A DNA stretch of 64,000 bases. It comes from DATBGS01 sp036557885 (GTDB lineage: Bacteria; Chloroflexota; Ktedonobacteria; Ktedonobacterales; DATBGS01). The notes under the pieces were generated by a model, which was not told where the DNA came from, did no database searches, and worked only from the letters and a program-made list of their open reading frames with translations. Location of the stretch: assembly GCA_036557885.1 (NCBI GenBank), contig DATBGS010000048.1, positions 17,221 through 81,220 of the forward strand, given 5' to 3'. The position numbers were made by a program, and so were the translations under genes. Positions within the stretch are counted from its first letter, which is position 1; every line of letters begins with the position of its first letter. Below, piece after piece: positions 35,343-44,198 of the stretch.

Positions 35343-36205
35343 TTGCTGCTTCCTTCCTGCTCAGCCACGCGCCAGCGACACACCAGCGCCAGCGGAAAAC
35401 CAGCGAATTGCCGCGCAAACGTGCTCATGCCCGCCTGCTCAAATGCTGGAAACAGATCAGGCGTCAGGCGCGGCTCGCGCAGCGCCTCCAGCGCAAAGCC
35501 AGCAGCATCTGCGGCGGCAAAATAATCCTCGTGCAAATGAGTGTGCGTCTGAATGTGATAGATCTGGCGACCTGTGCCCTCGCGCTGCTCAAACCGGCAG
35601 CGCCCGCCAGTCAACGCACCAAAAGGGTGCATCTCCGACATCAGCAGCACACCCCCAGGCCGCAGCACCCGCCGCAGTTCAGCAAAAGCGCCCTGGAGGT
35701 GTTCCGTCTCCAGGTGCGCCAGCGCCAGCGCCACCACCGCCAGATCACAGCTTACGTCCTCTAACGGCAATGCCAGCAAATCCCCCTGGATGAACTTGGT
35801 GGTGCCTTGTAGCGCCGCCGTCCCTGGCGGCGTATCGCCCGCCAGCACAGAGGCTGGCGGTACAAGGGCAGCCTTTGCCCGCTCCAGCATCTCCGCCGAC
35901 TGGTCTACCCCAATCACTTGCGCTCCTCGCTCAGCCAGCAGCCGAGCATAGCGCCCGGTGCCACAGGCCGCGTCCAGCGCCACTACCCCTTTGCACTCTG
36001 GCAGCAGTCCGAGCATCGCGCCAGACTCCGCCAGCGCCAGCGGGTGCCCATCCATATCCTGCTCATACGTCGCAGCCCAGCGCCCATAGCCCTCCAACAC
36101 ATCAACCTGCCTTGGTGGGGGAGAGAGTCCGCGCAGGCGGACTTTGTGGCTGTAGGCCCTTAGCCGCGTCTTTAGACGCCAGGGAAGGGTGGAGGAAGTG
36201 CTCAT
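35339..36205 (-). CDS. class I SAM-dependent methyltransferase
   Basis: A 288-residue methyltransferase with the SAM motif VALDAACGTGRYARLL (DAACGTG at 78-84), the acidic GVDQS that binds ribose, and the post-motif region LAVVALALAHLE. The substrate is probably part of the surface glycan made by this locus (inference). Residues about 9-32 (WRLKTRLRAYSHKVRLRGLS) come from palindromic repeat copy B; the natural N-terminus was probably shorter. The gene overlaps its neighbours by 4 bases on each side. Confidence 0.88.
   Translation of the reverse strand: MSTSSTLPWRLKTRLRAYSHKVRLRGLSPPPRQVDVLEGYGRWAATYEQDMDGHPLALAESGAMLGLLPECKGVVALDAACGTGRYARLLAERGAQVIGVDQSAEMLERAKAALVPPASVLAGDTPPGTAALQGTTKFIQGDLLALPLEDVSCDLAVVALALAHLETEHLQGAFAELRRVLRPGGVLLMSEMHPFGALTGGRCRFEQREGTGRQIYHIQTHTHLHEDYFAAADAAGFALEALREPRLTPDLFPAFEQAGMSTFARQFAGFPLALVCRWRVAEQEGSSK
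36126..36182 (-). repeat. coding-embedded palindromic repeat, copy B
   Basis: Located at the 5' end of the methyltransferase coding sequence. Stem 1 reads AGTCCGC/GCGGACT where copies A and D read AACCCGC/GCGGGTT, so both sides changed together. Stem 2 reads GCGTC/GACGC against GCGAT/ATCGC in copy A. Confidence 0.8.
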
Positions 36206-37803
36206 GCCTGCGCCTCCTGAAACGGCGGGAAGGCGGCGCGGCTCTTGCCAGGGCGTGCCGCGCGCCAGCGAATCTGCTTCCAGCGTGGGCGCGGCCCCGG
36301 CAGCGGAATCTCACCATCCAGAAACTTCGCAATGGCCCGTCCAGTCTTCCAGATGAACCACAGTTCATACGGATGGCGGAAATAGCCGAACTTCCAGCGC
36401 AGCGCGCAGGACGCCTTGAGCAGATGAAACGAGAACGCGCCCACCGTCCCCGGTGCTTTATTCGCCCAGACGCGATTGCTGTATTGCACCACAATCTCAA
36501 AATCATGCAGGAAGCGCCCGCGATTGCCCTCCAGCCAGGGCGTGTGCGGATGGTGCATACGCCCAAAATCGCGCCAGCGCCCTTCCAGCCAGCCCTCCAT
36601 CGTCGTTGGCGCGGCAAAACGGTTTTCGGTTGCCAGATCGTAGTTGCCCGTATCCGGCAGCGGCGTGTAGATATGTGGGATAAAGTGGCTCTTGCGATTC
36701 AGGTTGCGCAACTGCCGCATCAGCTTCAACGACGCCGCGATGTCCTGCTCTGGATGTGGCGGATAGCCCAGCACAAACGAAAACTCTGGCAGAATGCGAT
36801 GCTGCTTAAAGATTTCCGCCAGCCTGACCGTATCGGCAACGGTGCTGGCCTTGCCCATCACCTTCAGCGTCTCATCTGAGCCAGATTCGGCCCCCACGAA
36901 AATACCGGCGCAGCGGCTCTGCTCCAGTAGCTTCCACGTGCTCTCTTGAAAATGCACCAGCCGCGCAATCGTGCCCATAGCCCACCACGTCACCGGGCTG
37001 CCCAGCGCAATCAGCCCCTCGGCAATGCCGCGCACCCGGTCTTCGCTTACAAAAAACTCAGTATCGCCAAAGGTGATGCCATCCGCGCTGTACCGCTCCA
37101 CAAAAAAGCGCACATCCTCAACGACGCGCTCTGGGTTATACGCCGCCCACTTGCGCCCGCCAACAGCAGGAATCGCGCAAAAGCCGCACTCATACGGGCA
37201 GCCCTGGCTGGAAATGTAGAACACATTCCGCTCAGCATGCCAGGTTGGAGCAATGTAGCGCGGCACATCCACCAGATCATAGGGCAGCGGCGGATAGCGG
37301 TTCAGGTCTTGCAAGATGCGCTTGCGCTCGGTGATCAGCTTCCCATCGCGCAAATAGATCGTGCCTGCAATCCCCTTCAAATCAGCCGTCGTGCCGCCAT
37401 CGGCATAATGCTTCAGCAGTTCAGCGAAACTCAGTTCGCCATAGCCCTTGACCAGCACATCCACCGCGCCCGCCTTCAGGCACGTATCGGGATACATCGA
37501 AGGGAAGTAGCCGCCCCAGATGATCGGCAAGTCAGGGTGCCGCGCCTTGAGCAGCTTGCTGTGTTCGTAAGCGTTGCCCACCTGATCGCCGGGCATTACA
37601 CTCATCGCCACCAGCAGCGGCTGCTCATCCGATGCGCGCAGCAGCCGCTCCAGCGCGTCTTGCTCCACGTTCGCGTCAAAGACCACCGGCTCAAACTGCT
37701 CGCGGTCCACCATGCGCGCCACAGACATCAACGGCAGCGGCATGCGCGGGAAGCCATCAAAGCAATAGGGCTGATAAAAAAGCACCTTGCGGCGAATGTT
37801 CAT
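36202..37803 (-). CDS. B12-binding radical SAM protein (first of two)
   Basis: A 533-residue protein: an N-terminal cobalamin-binding-type domain (about 1-150, with VAMSVMPGDQ and WGGYFPSMYP), then the radical SAM domain with the CxxxCxxC cluster in SQGCPYECGFCAIP. A helical C-terminal part carries TM-free Arg-rich sequence. This architecture fits class B radical SAM enzymes, which methylate or rearrange unactivated carbons. ATG 37803 was chosen because the open frame upstream overlaps the flippase gene; AGGAGG is 10 nt upstream. It overlaps the methyltransferase by 4 bases. Confidence 0.9.
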   Translation of the reverse strand: MNIRRKVLFYQPYCFDGFPRMPLPLMSVARMVDREQFEPVVFDANVEQDALERLLRASDEQPLLVAMSVMPGDQVGNAYEHSKLLKARHPDLPIIWGGYFPSMYPDTCLKAGAVDVLVKGYGELSFAELLKHYADGGTTADLKGIAGTIYLRDGKLITERKRILQDLNRYPPLPYDLVDVPRYIAPTWHAERNVFYISSQGCPYECGFCAIPAVGGRKWAAYNPERVVEDVRFFVERYSADGITFGDTEFFVSEDRVRGIAEGLIALGSPVTWWAMGTIARLVHFQESTWKLLEQSRCAGIFVGAESGSDETLKVMGKASTVADTVRLAEIFKQHRILPEFSFVLGYPPHPEQDIAASLKLMRQLRNLNRKSHFIPHIYTPLPDTGNYDLATENRFAAPTTMEGWLEGRWRDFGRMHHPHTPWLEGNRGRFLHDFEIVVQYSNRVWANKAPGTVGAFSFHLLKASCALRWKFGYFRHPYELWFIWKTGRAIAKFLDGEIPLPGPRPRWKQIRWRAARPGKSRAAFPPFQEAQA

Positions 37804-37820
37804 AAAATCAGCGCCTCCTC

Positions 37821-39440
37821 TCAGGCACGAGCGCGCCACAGCCAACGCAGCGGATACGCTTCTGCGGTTCGGCCATCTCGCTCCCCTTTCTTCTCTCCTG
37901 GCTCTGGCAAGCCGAATGAGCGCCATTCCAGCCCAAAGAGCACTACCCAGCCGATCACCGCCAGCCCCAGCAGCAACCAGAACGGCAACCCCTGCCCAAA
38001 CAGCAGCACCCCCGCAATTGGCACTGAAATAAGCGCCGGGCGCCATAGCGCGGGCAGAAAACGGATGCCCAGCCCTGCCTGATGTGCCAGCCAGAGATAC
38101 CCAATAAACGCACCAGCCTCCACAATCAGCGTGGCAATGCTGGCGCCCAGCACCCCAAACGGCGGAATCAGCAGCGCATCCAGCACAATTACCAGCCCCA
38201 GATTTGCCAGCAAGATATACAACACCTGCCGCTGGTGCTCGTGGACAAACAGCGCCGTCACAATGGGCACGTAGCCGAACAACATCGGCACCACCCAGAC
38301 CACCAACCGCAGCGGCAGCGCCGCCGGAAGATAGCCCGCGCCAAAAACCAGTCGGGCAACGTCCTCTGCTCGTATTGAAATAAACAGGCTGGCGGGCAAT
38401 CCAATGCTTACCAACAGCGCAATTGAGCGCTCAACCAATCGAGCATCATAGCGCTTTGCCAGCATGGGCAGCGCAACCGCGTTCCAACTCGTCGAAATCA
38501 GCCAGAACGACTCCACAATCTGATACGGCGCGCTGTAATACGCCACATCGCGCCAGCCGCGTGCCGCGCTCAAAAAGAGCGTATCCACTCGAAAATACAG
38601 CGTCGCGGCCAGCGCGCCCAACCCCAGCGGCAGTGCCGCAGCCAGCGCGGGTCGCCAGAGGCTGGCGGTTAAAACCGCGCCTAAGGGCCTGCGGCCAGAA
38701 AACCCGTCTGCGCGGGTTAAGACGAACGCTGGTCGGCCTGGGGCGGGGGGAACCCGCGCAGGCGGGTTTGGTGGCGGAACGCCCCTAGCCGCGATCTTTA
38801 GTCGCCAGGCTCCGTCGCCAGCCACGTTGCTGCTCGTTGAGTGCTTCTCATCATTCAACGAATCTGGGGTGATTGCAATTACCAGCATGTTGCTCACCAG
38901 CGCCCACACGGCCAGCCCCACCAGCAGCCACGCCAGCGCCAGCACCCCGGCATGCCAGAAAAACAGCAGCGCCAGCGTTGCAAGCAGCCCAATCAGGTTG
39001 CGCAGAGCATCCAGCCAGCTTGCCAGTGCCGCGCGCCCCAGCCCCGTAATCGCCGAGGAAAACGCCGCTGCCAGCGCATCCGGCAGCAGCAGCAAGCCCG
39101 CAATCAGCGCCAGCCGCGCATCTACCAGCCCAGGCACCAGCAGCGCCACCAGCACCAGCAGCGCATACGCGCCCAACGCCAGCAGCAGGCGCAGCGGCAG
39201 CAGCGCGCCAAACCATGTGCGGCCCTCCTGTCCGCCCAGCCGGGCGACCTCGCGGGTCGTCAGTTGGTTTAGCCCGGCATTCCCCAGGATGGCGCAAAAC
39301 CCAACCAGCGTCAGCGCGGCGGTATAGCGCCCCAGGTCGCTCGTTGGCACCGCTCGAAAGAGCAGCAGCGCCGTGAGGATAGTAGCGCCCTTGGAAACCA
39401 TCGCGCCGCTCGTCGTGGCAAAAAGCCGCTTACGCCACAT
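37821..39440 (-). CDS. polysaccharide flippase (Wzx/MurJ-type)
   Basis: A 539-residue protein with about 14 membrane segments and the N-terminal pattern of polysaccharide transporters (FATTSGAMVSKGATILTALLLFRAVPTSDLGRY). It should move a lipid-linked oligosaccharide across the membrane. Residues about 212-260 are encoded by two inverted copies of the palindromic repeat (C and D) lying in a cytoplasmic loop; without it the protein would have the usual length near 490. The start overlaps the upstream radical SAM gene by 11 bases. Confidence 0.9.
   Translation of the reverse strand: MWRKRLFATTSGAMVSKGATILTALLLFRAVPTSDLGRYTAALTLVGFCAILGNAGLNQLTTREVARLGGQEGRTWFGALLPLRLLLALGAYALLVLVALLVPGLVDARLALIAGLLLLPDALAAAFSSAITGLGRAALASWLDALRNLIGLLATLALLFFWHAGVLALAWLLVGLAVWALVSNMLVIAITPDSLNDEKHSTSSNVAGDGAWRLKIAARGVPPPNPPARVPPAPGRPAFVLTRADGFSGRRPLGAVLTASLWRPALAAALPLGLGALAATLYFRVDTLFLSAARGWRDVAYYSAPYQIVESFWLISTSWNAVALPMLAKRYDARLVERSIALLVSIGLPASLFISIRAEDVARLVFGAGYLPAALPLRLVVWVVPMLFGYVPIVTALFVHEHQRQVLYILLANLGLVIVLDALLIPPFGVLGASIATLIVEAGAFIGYLWLAHQAGLGIRFLPALWRPALISVPIAGVLLFGQGLPFWLLLGLAVIGWVVLFGLEWRSFGLPEPGEKKGERDGRTAEAYPLRWLWRARA
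38662..38719 (+). repeat. coding-embedded palindromic repeat, copy C (opposite orientation)
   Basis: Inverted relative to copies A, B and D, inside the flippase gene. Stem 2 reads GCGGTT/AACCGC, a further compensated variant. Copies C and D are head-to-head, 31 bases apart. Confidence 0.8.
38751..38808 (-). repeat. coding-embedded palindromic repeat, copy D
   Basis: Paired with copy C in the flippase gene. Stem 1 matches copy A; stem 2 has one extra base (GCGATCTTTAGTCGC), which changes the reading frame that the element contributes (WRLKIAARGVPPP). Confidence 0.75.
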
Positions 39441-40920
39441 GGTGCATTTTTGCCTCGGCGTTGGCAGCCTGCTTTGCCCCAGCCTGCGTTGCCACCGTCA
39501 GCACGCGCGCAAGGCGCGGGTCTTTGCCCTCGCTGCGCCAGCCATGCCACCACGTCATCACCTTCAGCGCGGCCAGCTTGGGCAGGTCGTAGAGGTTGCG
39601 GCGGTCCAGCAGCGGGCGCTGACGGAAGTAGACCAGCGTGGTCAGATAGCTGACCATGCGCTTATAAAACTTGCCCGAAAACTCCGCCGGGTGCATCAGA
39701 CGGTTCTCGCTCGTTTCCTTCCAGTCTTCGCCCTCGTGCCCCAGGTACTCCTCAACCGCTTCATAGAAGAAGGTGCCGCGAATCGGATGGGCAACCGAGA
39801 TCGAGACGGTTTCCGGCAGCAGGTCTGTTAGCAGCTTTTTCGTCTTATTCAGGTCTTCGCGCTTCTCGCCTGGATACCCCAACATAATGTAGAACGCGCG
39901 CTTGATGCCGCGCTCCTTCATCAGCCGCGCCGCCTGATATGTCTCTTCCACCTGAATGCCCTTGTTCATCGCATTCAGCACCTTTTGCGAGCCAGATTCC
40001 ACGCCGCACCAGATGCGCGTGCAGCCCGCCGCCTTCAGGTTATCGAGCAGTTCAGCGTTCAGCACATCCACACGAGACAGGCACTCGAACGGAATCACAG
40101 CGTCGTGCTTTTCCATTGCCACCCGCCAGCGCAGCGTCCAGGCTTTGTTCACGCCAAAAATATCATCGGAGATACGGATATGGTCCGGCTTCCACTCATC
40201 CTTGAGATGCCTGATCTCCTGCGCTACCAGTTCTGGGTCGCGCAGGCGATAGTTGCGGCCAAAGACGGCGCGGCTGCACCAGGCGCACCCAAAAGGACAG
40301 CCCCGCGAGGTAATCAGGTGCAGCGAGCTATAGCCATGATGCCGCTTCCAGGCGTGCTTATATTCGTCCAGATCAATCATATCGCGTGCCGGTTCGGGCA
40401 GCGCATCCACGTTGCGCATCAGCGGGCGCATCGGCGTCTGGGTGATGTCTTCCTGCCCGTCCCAAAACCCGATACCTCGGATTTTCTCGCGTGGTTGCTC
40501 ACTCTTGCCCGTCAACGAGCCAAGCAGCTCATTGATCGTATGCTCGCCCTCGCTAAAGACCACATAATCTGCGCCATACGTCTTCAAATACAGATCGGGC
40601 GCAACGGTGGCATCCGGCCCGCCGCAAATCACTGTGCAGCCGCGTTCTTTGGCACCTTGAATGAGCCTTGCCGCCGAAGGTCGGCAGATAAACATGCTGT
40701 GGAATCCGACAATCCGCGCGCCGCTCTCATCCAGGGCGCGGAAAAATGCCTGCTCATCCTGGCGGAAGGTGTTATCATAAACCTGCACGTGATACCCCTG
40801 CTGGCGCACAAAAGAGGCAAGGTAAAGAATACCCAGCGGAGCGTAGGGTTTCATATTGCGCAACTCGGTAGGGTCGCGGTTCAGAAAGTAGGTATTTGCC
40901 AGCAAAATATCGGTGTTCAT
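39430..40920 (-). CDS. B12-binding radical SAM protein (second of two)
   Basis: A 496-residue protein with a cobalamin-binding-type N-terminal domain (about 1-150, FHSMFICRPSAARLI and CGGPDATVAPD) and a radical SAM domain whose cluster motif is TSRGCPFGCAWCSRAVFG. It is the first gene of the minus-strand run and belongs to the BchE/HpnP-like superfamily of B12 radical SAM enzymes. Reaction and substrate are unknown; with the second such enzyme, flippase and polymerase it may modify a sugar or lipid carrier. It diverges from the HAD gene with a 166-bp gap. Confidence 0.9.
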   Translation of the reverse strand: MNTDILLANTYFLNRDPTELRNMKPYAPLGILYLASFVRQQGYHVQVYDNTFRQDEQAFFRALDESGARIVGFHSMFICRPSAARLIQGAKERGCTVICGGPDATVAPDLYLKTYGADYVVFSEGEHTINELLGSLTGKSEQPREKIRGIGFWDGQEDITQTPMRPLMRNVDALPEPARDMIDLDEYKHAWKRHHGYSSLHLITSRGCPFGCAWCSRAVFGRNYRLRDPELVAQEIRHLKDEWKPDHIRISDDIFGVNKAWTLRWRVAMEKHDAVIPFECLSRVDVLNAELLDNLKAAGCTRIWCGVESGSQKVLNAMNKGIQVEETYQAARLMKERGIKRAFYIMLGYPGEKREDLNKTKKLLTDLLPETVSISVAHPIRGTFFYEAVEEYLGHEGEDWKETSENRLMHPAEFSGKFYKRMVSYLTTLVYFRQRPLLDRRNLYDLPKLAALKVMTWWHGWRSEGKDPRLARVLTVATQAGAKQAANAEAKMHHVA

Positions 40921-41086
40921 GTGCGCTCGCTTCCGTCAAAAAATGTGTAGCATCAAGGTGATAATCTTTCTAAACACTTCGCTAAGGCGTTACGCCAGTC
41001 TGCACGTTCGGTGTAGCAGAATATTTGGGCGATTGTATCATGCGCGTCCAGCCGGTCTGGGACACGCTGAAAATCGGGAGAACCTC

Positions 41087-41881
41087 TTGACAATCACCAC
41101 CATTATCTTTGATCTTGACGATACGCTTCAGGCGCAGGAAGGCGTCGAAGATGACATTATTCTGGAGTTAGCGCAACAACTAGGCCAGCAGCGCCACATC
41201 CCTCCCCAGAAGTTCTTGAGCGCGGTCCAATACCACGCCAACCGGCTCTGGAGCGAAGGCCCGGCCTTTGCCTATTGCAATGCCATCGGCATCAGTCCTG
41301 GCGAATGCTTATGGGGGCGTTTCCAGGGCGACCAGCCAGAACTAAAGACGCTGGCCGAATGGGTGTCAACGTATCGCTCGCAGGTGTGGGAGCGTGCCCT
41401 GGCGCGTATGGGCATCAATGATACTGCGCTCGCCCAGCAGCTTTCCGAGCAATTTATCGCGCGGCGGCGAACGCGCAATCTTGTGTATCCAGAAGTACCA
41501 GAGACGCTGCGCAAACTGGAGGCGCGCTATACGCTGGCGCTGCTCACCAACGGCGCGCCCGATGTCCAGCGCGAAAAGTTTGACGCTTCTGGGCTGGCCG
41601 CCTTTTTCAAAGTAGCAGTGGTTTCCGGTGAAGAAGGTATTGGCAAGCCCGACCCGCGCATCTTCCAACTGGTGTTGCATCGCCTGGGCGCAAAGCCATC
41701 GCAGGCGGTGATGGTGGGCGATAGCCTCTACCGCGACGTACAGGGAGCGCAGAGCGCCGGACTCAAAGGCATCTGGCTCACCCGCCAGGACAACCAGCGC
41801 GAAGAGGCGGATTATCTGAACATCACCCCCGACGCTGTAATCACTAGCCTATCCGAGTTGCCAGCTTTGCTTGGAGATTGA
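41087..41881 (+). CDS. HAD-family hydrolase
   Basis: A 264-residue haloacid-dehalogenase-superfamily protein: motif I IIFDLDDTL near the N-terminus (the first Asp is the nucleophile), motif II LLTNGAP, and motifs III/IV in GKPDPRIF and VMVGDSLYRDVQGA. It belongs to the phosphoglycolate-phosphatase-like / pyrimidine-nucleotidase group; substrate uncertain. TTG 41087 was chosen because GGGAG lies 7 nt upstream and it puts motif I at the normal distance from the N-terminus. Confidence 0.88.
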   Translation: MTITTIIFDLDDTLQAQEGVEDDIILELAQQLGQQRHIPPQKFLSAVQYHANRLWSEGPAFAYCNAIGISPGECLWGRFQGDQPELKTLAEWVSTYRSQVWERALARMGINDTALAQQLSEQFIARRRTRNLVYPEVPETLRKLEARYTLALLTNGAPDVQREKFDASGLAAFFKVAVVSGEEGIGKPDPRIFQLVLHRLGAKPSQAVMVGDSLYRDVQGAQSAGLKGIWLTRQDNQREEADYLNITPDAVITSLSELPALLGD

Positions 41882-41960
41882 TTGTAGCGCTGGTGTCCAT
41901 CGCATTTGTCGGCTAGAGTCCACCGCCGTGAGCAACAGAGAGTGAGGAGTGTAGAAGGTC

Positions 41961-42839
41961 ATGTATGTATACTTTGCTGCTGCATCAAGCCTTGTGCTGC
42001 CAGGGCCGCTCTGGTTTGTCACGGCAAGCATTGCCGCGCTCTTTGCCATCTTCTATCCCGTAGTCCTGGCAATTATCCTGAGTAAGCGCCTGAACATAGA
42101 CCCGCATTATGCGGGCTACGGCGCGCTGATCTTTTTCCTGTTTCAGATCGTCACCCGCATTCCTCTGGTGCAGGTTCTTGGCGGCGCGCTGGCGCCTACC
42201 CTCAAATCCTCCTCCACAGCGCTGCTGCTCTGGCTCATTGCGCTCTCGCTGACTGCCGGGCTGTTTGAGGAAGTTGGGCGCTATGTGGGCTACCGCTGGC
42301 TGATGAGAAAAGAGCAAAAAACATGGGAGAAAGCTCTCATGTATGGTGCCGGGCATGGTGGCATCGAGTCTATCTTACTGGTGGGCCTTAGCCTGGGCTT
42401 TTCGGTGCTGATTGGGCTGGTGCTGCTGGTGGTGCCAACCAATGTGCTTCCCGCATCATTGCAGGAGCAACTGGGCGCGCAGTACGCCTCCATCGCAGCA
42501 CAACCGGGCTGGTTGCCGCTGCTGGGCATGTGGGAGCGCCTCTGGACGCTGCCTGTCCATCTGGCGCTATCAGTGATCGTCGTGCAGATGTTTCTTCGGG
42601 GTCAGCGCCGCTGGCTTTGGCTCGCAATTGGAGCGCACGCGATGGTGGATTTTGTCTCGGTGGCTCTGCCGCCGCTGCTAGGGATAAAGGGGCTGACCTC
42701 GGCGTTTCTCTCCGAAGGGTTCGTGGCGCTCTTTGGGCTGCTGGCGCTGCTGGTGATTCGCTGGCTGAGTAGCGCGCAACCGCCCACACCTGACGCTCCA
42801 ATTCGGGTGGGGTATGAGATCGTCCCCAATTCGAAATAG
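41961..42839 (+). CDS. YhfC-family intramembrane metalloprotease-like protein
   Basis: A 292-residue membrane protein with about seven hydrophobic segments. The putative active-site motifs of the YhfC/CPBP-type glutamic proteases are present: LFEEVGRYVGYR (Glu103, Glu104), GHGGIE (131-136) and a late HAMVDF. These families usually process membrane proteins or modify prenyl substrates, but the role here is unknown. It converges with the LRR gene 30 bases downstream. Confidence 0.85.
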   Translation: MYVYFAAASSLVLPGPLWFVTASIAALFAIFYPVVLAIILSKRLNIDPHYAGYGALIFFLFQIVTRIPLVQVLGGALAPTLKSSSTALLLWLIALSLTAGLFEEVGRYVGYRWLMRKEQKTWEKALMYGAGHGGIESILLVGLSLGFSVLIGLVLLVVPTNVLPASLQEQLGAQYASIAAQPGWLPLLGMWERLWTLPVHLALSVIVVQMFLRGQRRWLWLAIGAHAMVDFVSVALPPLLGIKGLTSAFLSEGFVALFGLLALLVIRWLSSAQPPTPDAPIRVGYEIVPNSK

Positions 42840-42869
42840 TTAGCTGTCCAGGTGGTGAGTGAGAAACCC

Positions 42870-44198
42870 TTATGTATAGACCACGCACCCGCGCTCTTGC
42901 AGCCGCTCCACCCAGCCTGGGAGCGTACCCAGCTTGTTCCAGCGCAGGTCCAGCTTTTCCAAATGGGGCAGTTCTGCAAGGGATGCTGGCAGCGCGGTCA
43001 GCCGGTTGCTTCGCAGGTCCAGAAACGTCAGGCTGAATAAGCCACCAAGAGAGGCTGGCAGCGTGGTCAGCCGGTTATTGCGCAGGTCCAGATGGCTCAG
43101 GCGTGTCAGCTTGCCAAACGACGCTGGCAGCGAGTGCAGGCGGTTTCCGCTCGCGTTGAGCAGCTTCAGGCTGGCGAGGTTGCCAAAAGACTCCGGCAGC
43201 GTCTCCACCCGATTGTTCATCACATGCAGTTCTTGTAGCCGCGCCAGCCTCCCCAGCGACTCCGGCAGCGCGGCCAGTTGGTTATTGTACAGACGCAGTT
43301 CGATCAAACTGCTCAGATTGCCCAGCGATTCTGGGAGAGCCGTTAGTTGGTTATCGGTTGCATTGAGGTAAGCCAGGCTCGTCAGGTTGCCCAATGACTC
43401 CGGCAGCGCCGTGAGGCGATTATCGCTCAGATAAAGAAAGCGCGTCAGGTTGGTCAGGCTGCCCAGCGCTTCCGGCAGTGCGGCCAGCGCGTTATGTCCC
43501 AGGTCCAGCGTGTGCAGCCTGGTGAGGTTGCCAATCCGCTCAGAAAGCGTGGCGAACTGATTTTCCCCCAAAATAGCCGATTCTAGCTGCGTCAAATCCC
43601 AGAACGACTCTGGCAGCGCCGTCAGGCGATTCTTATCCAGGCAGATCACCCTGAGCTTCTTCAATTGGCTAAAGCTGGGCGGAAGCGCGCTGATCGGATT
43701 GTCATAGAGATACAGCACTTCCAGGCTCGCTAGCTGACCCAACGCTTCAGGAAGCACCGCAAGCTGGTTCTTATCTGCGTGCAGTTCACGCAACTCCCTC
43801 CAGGCCGCAAGCCATTCTGGAAGTGCTGCCAACGGATTCTCATCCAGATACAGCTTTTCCAGCTTTGTCAGGGCGGCCAGCGATGCCGGAAGCGCTATCA
43901 ACTGATTGCCCGTAATGTCCAGGTGGCGCAGGTCGCTGAGCGCGACGAGTTCTTCTGGCAACGCGGGCAGATTGCAGTAACGCGCAGAGAGCGCCACAAC
44001 GCGCTGCTGCTCAGCGCTGAAACCGATGTCCAGCGGAATACGCCCGTCGCCAGCGCCAGCTTGTTGTATGGCAGGGATGGATTCGTCTTCACGTAAAGAG
44101 CCAGCGCCACGCAGAGCGCGCTCCAGCGCCTCAAGCGCCTCAGCCTGGCTTGCTAAAAGCGTAGCGCCCGCGTAGGCTATCAACTCAGTGCTCTCCAT
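42870..44198 (-). CDS. leucine-rich-repeat protein
   Basis: A 442-residue protein with about 16 LRRs of the 23-residue bacterial type (LPESLGNLTSLxxLxLxxNxLxA), covering residues about 80-430. There is no signal peptide, TM segment or kinase/ligase domain. Such repeats form a curved scaffold for protein binding; the partner is unknown. ATG 44198 has AGGAG-type SD and overlaps the 3' end of the Rsm22 gene by 14 bases, so translation is probably coupled. Confidence 0.88.
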   Translation of the reverse strand: MESTELIAYAGATLLASQAEALEALERALRGAGSLREDESIPAIQQAGAGDGRIPLDIGFSAEQQRVVALSARYCNLPALPEELVALSDLRHLDITGNQLIALPASLAALTKLEKLYLDENPLAALPEWLAAWRELRELHADKNQLAVLPEALGQLASLEVLYLYDNPISALPPSFSQLKKLRVICLDKNRLTALPESFWDLTQLESAILGENQFATLSERIGNLTRLHTLDLGHNALAALPEALGSLTNLTRFLYLSDNRLTALPESLGNLTSLAYLNATDNQLTALPESLGNLSSLIELRLYNNQLAALPESLGRLARLQELHVMNNRVETLPESFGNLASLKLLNASGNRLHSLPASFGKLTRLSHLDLRNNRLTTLPASLGGLFSLTFLDLRSNRLTALPASLAELPHLEKLDLRWNKLGTLPGWVERLQERGCVVYT

